From: Dipteris shenzhenensis
Lineage: Eukaryota; Polypodiophyta; Polypodiopsida; Gleicheniales
Assembly: GCA_047967505.1 (NCBI GenBank)
Contig: CM106538.1
Reading direction: 5' to 3' (one strand)
DNA: 64,000 nucleotides
Shown one piece after another: positions 61,820 to 64,000 of the stretch. The translations under genes and the position numbers were made by a program. Under the pieces are notes generated by a model. The model saw nothing but the letters and a program-made list of their open reading frames with translations, made no database searches and was not told where the DNA came from. Within the stretch, counting starts at the first letter, position 1, and every line of letters starts with the position of its first letter.

Positions 61820-62650
61820 GTTAGTTACTCTTGCCGCTGGCCATCCAAGCAAACTTAACTAGGGTGTTTCCTCTGCTCTCAAGTAATTGGCCTTGTGGAT
61901 ATATTGCCCAACCTAATAAGAGTTATTGGACTTCCGAGTTCATAGATGATATTATCTTGTTCATAGAGAGCATGGAGATCCAGCTCTACTCGGAGGTGTA
62001 CTATGTGGCTTCAGGAGCCAAAATCAATTGGAACAAGTCAATTGATCTTAGCATAGGCTTCAAGGAGCTCTACTTGTGGGCATTGACCTTAGCTTTAGTT
62101 GGCTTTCCCAAGGTAGACAGTGAGGTACCTAGGTAGTCAGGTGGGACTGTATATAATTTTTCATTAAAGTGTCCGATTACCCTTGCATCAAAGAGGAACA
62201 AGCTCCTCTATTGGAGCTCAGCTAGATCTCTTTGACCCAAAGAGCTTTAGTAGTGAACCAAGTCCTTTTGGTGGCTACAACCTGGTTCATCGCCTCATGA
62301 TGGTTCTTTCACAAGAGATGCATGGGGTAGTGGAGACACTTGGTGTGCAATATGTTTTGGATAGCTCAGATAACACACAGAATACTTGGGCCAAGGTCAC
62401 CTAGAAGACATTAATTTTCCTCCAAGTAGAAGGAGGCCTAGGTTTGATTATCCAAATATGCACGTAGATCCATGTTGGGGAAGCTTTTTTTCAAGGGCCT
62501 TGCTCTAGGCTCCGAGCCTTGGAAGCTCTTGCTATGGTAGGGGCTTCTAAGGAATATAGATGGACAATGGTAGTAGTCTCGCTGGTGGATCTTTATGGTG
62601 GCCCCTTTCACAATGGATCTTTATGGAGGGGTCGCTATCGATGCAGAGAG
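61820..62650 (+). pseudogene. Decayed LINE RT fragment
   Basis: It reads SEFIDDIILFIESMEIQLYS, with FIDD in place of F/YADD, and YVASGAKINWNKSIDLSIGF, comparable with EVFYSAAGAKINWNKSVGF of LINE 4. Further on come a decayed RALVVNQVLLVATTWFIAS and a VTWKTLIFLQVEGGLGLI-like part. Diverged member of the L1 type. Confidence 0.75.
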
Positions 62651-62767
62651 CTTGATGAGAGTGTCGTAGCGTCTCTCAATCACCCTAATTCGAGCCAACA
62701 ACCCTCAAAGACAGATATGAATTCAAGTGAAAGACCTTGATCTGGAATCCAGGCATCCAAGACCCTC

Positions 62768-62842
62768 TTGGTCTTTTTTTTTTCGAGAAATAGACTTCTA
62801 TTAAGTAGGAGAAAAAACCCGCTGATATGGAAAAAAAAGGAA
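62768..62842 (-). pseudogene. Very short LINE 3' end
   Basis: A T-run (62773-62783) is followed by AAATAGACTTCTATTAAGTAG and ACCCGCTGATATGG. It is the LINE 1-3 family 3' end, cut inside the hairpin region. Confidence 0.75.
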
Positions 62843-62845
62843 AGA

Positions 62846-62979
62846 CAACCAGGAATTATGTACTTCACCACGTCAGATAGGTGAGACTTCATAGGGATCA
62901 GCTGCAATGCGGCAACCAGGAATTATGTACTTCACCACGTCAGATAGGTGAGACTTCATAGGGATCAGCTGCAATGCGG
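62846..62979. repeat. Perfect 67-bp tandem duplication
   Basis: The units at 62846-62912 and 62913-62979 are identical by eye (CAACCAGGAATTATGTACTT to GCAATGCGG). No divergence suggests a recent event or an assembly effect. Confidence 0.92.
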
Positions 62980-62999
62980 ACTCGTAGATGATGAACTTA

Positions 63000-64000
63000 T
63001 GAACCAGATTCCAGAGTATGTGTCTTTGTAATAGGCACCGAGACAAACCCCCACAAAAAAAACTGACTGAACATGGATCACACAGACTCAAAGAGAGCCA
63101 AAAGAATACACAGCCCGAAACAGATAAACTTAGAACTGAACTTCCCCCCAAAAATCAGAGAACAGTCAGCCTCAGAATACTATGAACCCACAGCCAAAAC
63201 TCCCAAGCTTCCATCAAGGACAACAGCTCGTAACTCTCCCCAAAGCTGCAGTCAACGACCAAAGAGTGAAAGGGACTGGAATATCAGATCGCATCAACCA
63301 TCTCTGCCTTACAAATCCACTTTCAGCATATGTATCCTTTTCCTGCCCACAGAGTACTCCACGCTCATACTTCACGTCGCCAACAGTCCTTCAGCCAGCA
63401 GAAAATGATACACAGCTATGCCTCAAGCTTTACTAATCCATAGCTCATCACCAATAAAGCACAAACCCAACAGAAGACACCTCCAGCAACAGCCCTTTCA
63501 TATGATCATAGGCAGACAACGCATTCTCTGCATCATTTCTGTTATCACCACATTCCTTCCTATAATGTTGATATTTCGTAGCCTCTCCTGCATCTGCTCA
63601 CGTGCAAACGATGATCGTCCGGCCTGTGAAGCCATGCTCAGCCAACTACAAACAGCTCGCTATCTCTGGAGATCTCCAGAGCCAAGGTCTTCTCAGCGCA
63701 CACAAGCTCACAAACTCCCCTACGTGAAGATAACCAGCAGCGTTCGCAGTAGCCCTTCTCTCCCATTCGACCTGAATTCACCACATAACTGTAATCCCGG
63801 AGCACCCACAGCTTATCCTTTTCAAACCTGGAGTCCCTTTGTGCCAAGCATGCAGTCGGTGGATGGACAAAAGTAGTAGAGCCCAATCCGCCTTCACAGC
63901 CACCCTCATTTACGTTTAAAACAACCGAACAACACAATCCCAAGGTAAAAGGCATTCATTCAACATCCTCGTCTCTTTACATACCTTCTGATACAACTCA
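63000..64000. mobile_element. Y-type repeat, running out of the window
   Basis: From about 63865 the text TGGATGGACAAAAGTAGTAGAGCC and GCCTTCACAGCCACCCTCAT matches the start of Y1 at 27412. The part before it (63330-63420) shares CCTGCYCACAGAGYACTC-like wording with Y2 (45745). Short frames here are taken as chance. Confidence 0.55.

Overview
The window reads as nuclear DNA of a land plant with a large, repeat-rich genome. The evidence is a spliced protein-kinase-like gene on the + strand with consensus splice sites, plant-type Ty1/Copia and Tat-like Ty3/Gypsy retrotransposons, and many L1-type LINEs whose ORF1 has a DUF4283-like domain plus a CCHC knuckle. The long TE-filled introns favour a fern or gymnosperm, but that is inference. 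I see no rRNA, tRNA, CRISPR array or prokaryotic gene.

Host gene: an exon at 11527-11772 encodes the end of the activation segment and subdomain IX of a kinase. It ends in a perfect GTAAGT donor. The next recognisable exon starts at 56442 after TTGCAG, in the same phase, and carries the kinase C-lobe end. The implied intron is about 44.7 kb, and nearly all of it is nested retrotransposon. A further exon-like block lies at 57490-57576.

Layout. 1-9722: an old + strand Copia element broken by a gag-less LTR element (450-2700, 5-bp target-site duplication), a LINE (2978-7500) and a Gypsy pol fragment (7501-8085). 9723-14283: fragments of other non-LTR elements plus the kinase exon. 14294-23104: a - strand LINE split by an unusual LTR element (15239-18548, 5-bp TSD) whose LTRs carry a 13-bp minisatellite next to a TATA box. 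23105-24120: LINE tails around a 112-bp tandem duplication. 24121-38833: a + strand LINE with a 12-bp TSD, itself split by a solo-LTR-like repeat (27412-29144) and by a second LINE (31203-38456, 14-bp TSD) with the inverted-5'-end structure expected of twin priming. 38932-45362: a - strand Gypsy element with both LTRs. 45363-47614: a noncoding repeat and a LINE fragment. 47615-47818: a 204-bp LINE tail with a 15-bp TSD. 48712-55918: a gag-only Copia-like element whose 5' LTR is split by about 4.7 kb of other elements. 56056-57576: a LINE tail and host exons. 57577-64000: unexplained DNA, decayed LINEs, a 67-bp perfect tandem duplication and more of the noncoding repeat.

Apart from the kinase exons, every coding stretch is a retrotransposon gene, and almost all are broken. 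Only the two GC-rich LINE copies keep a readable YADD reverse-transcriptase motif; the others have lost or changed it. The insertions nest several deep, so their relative ages can be read from the junctions.
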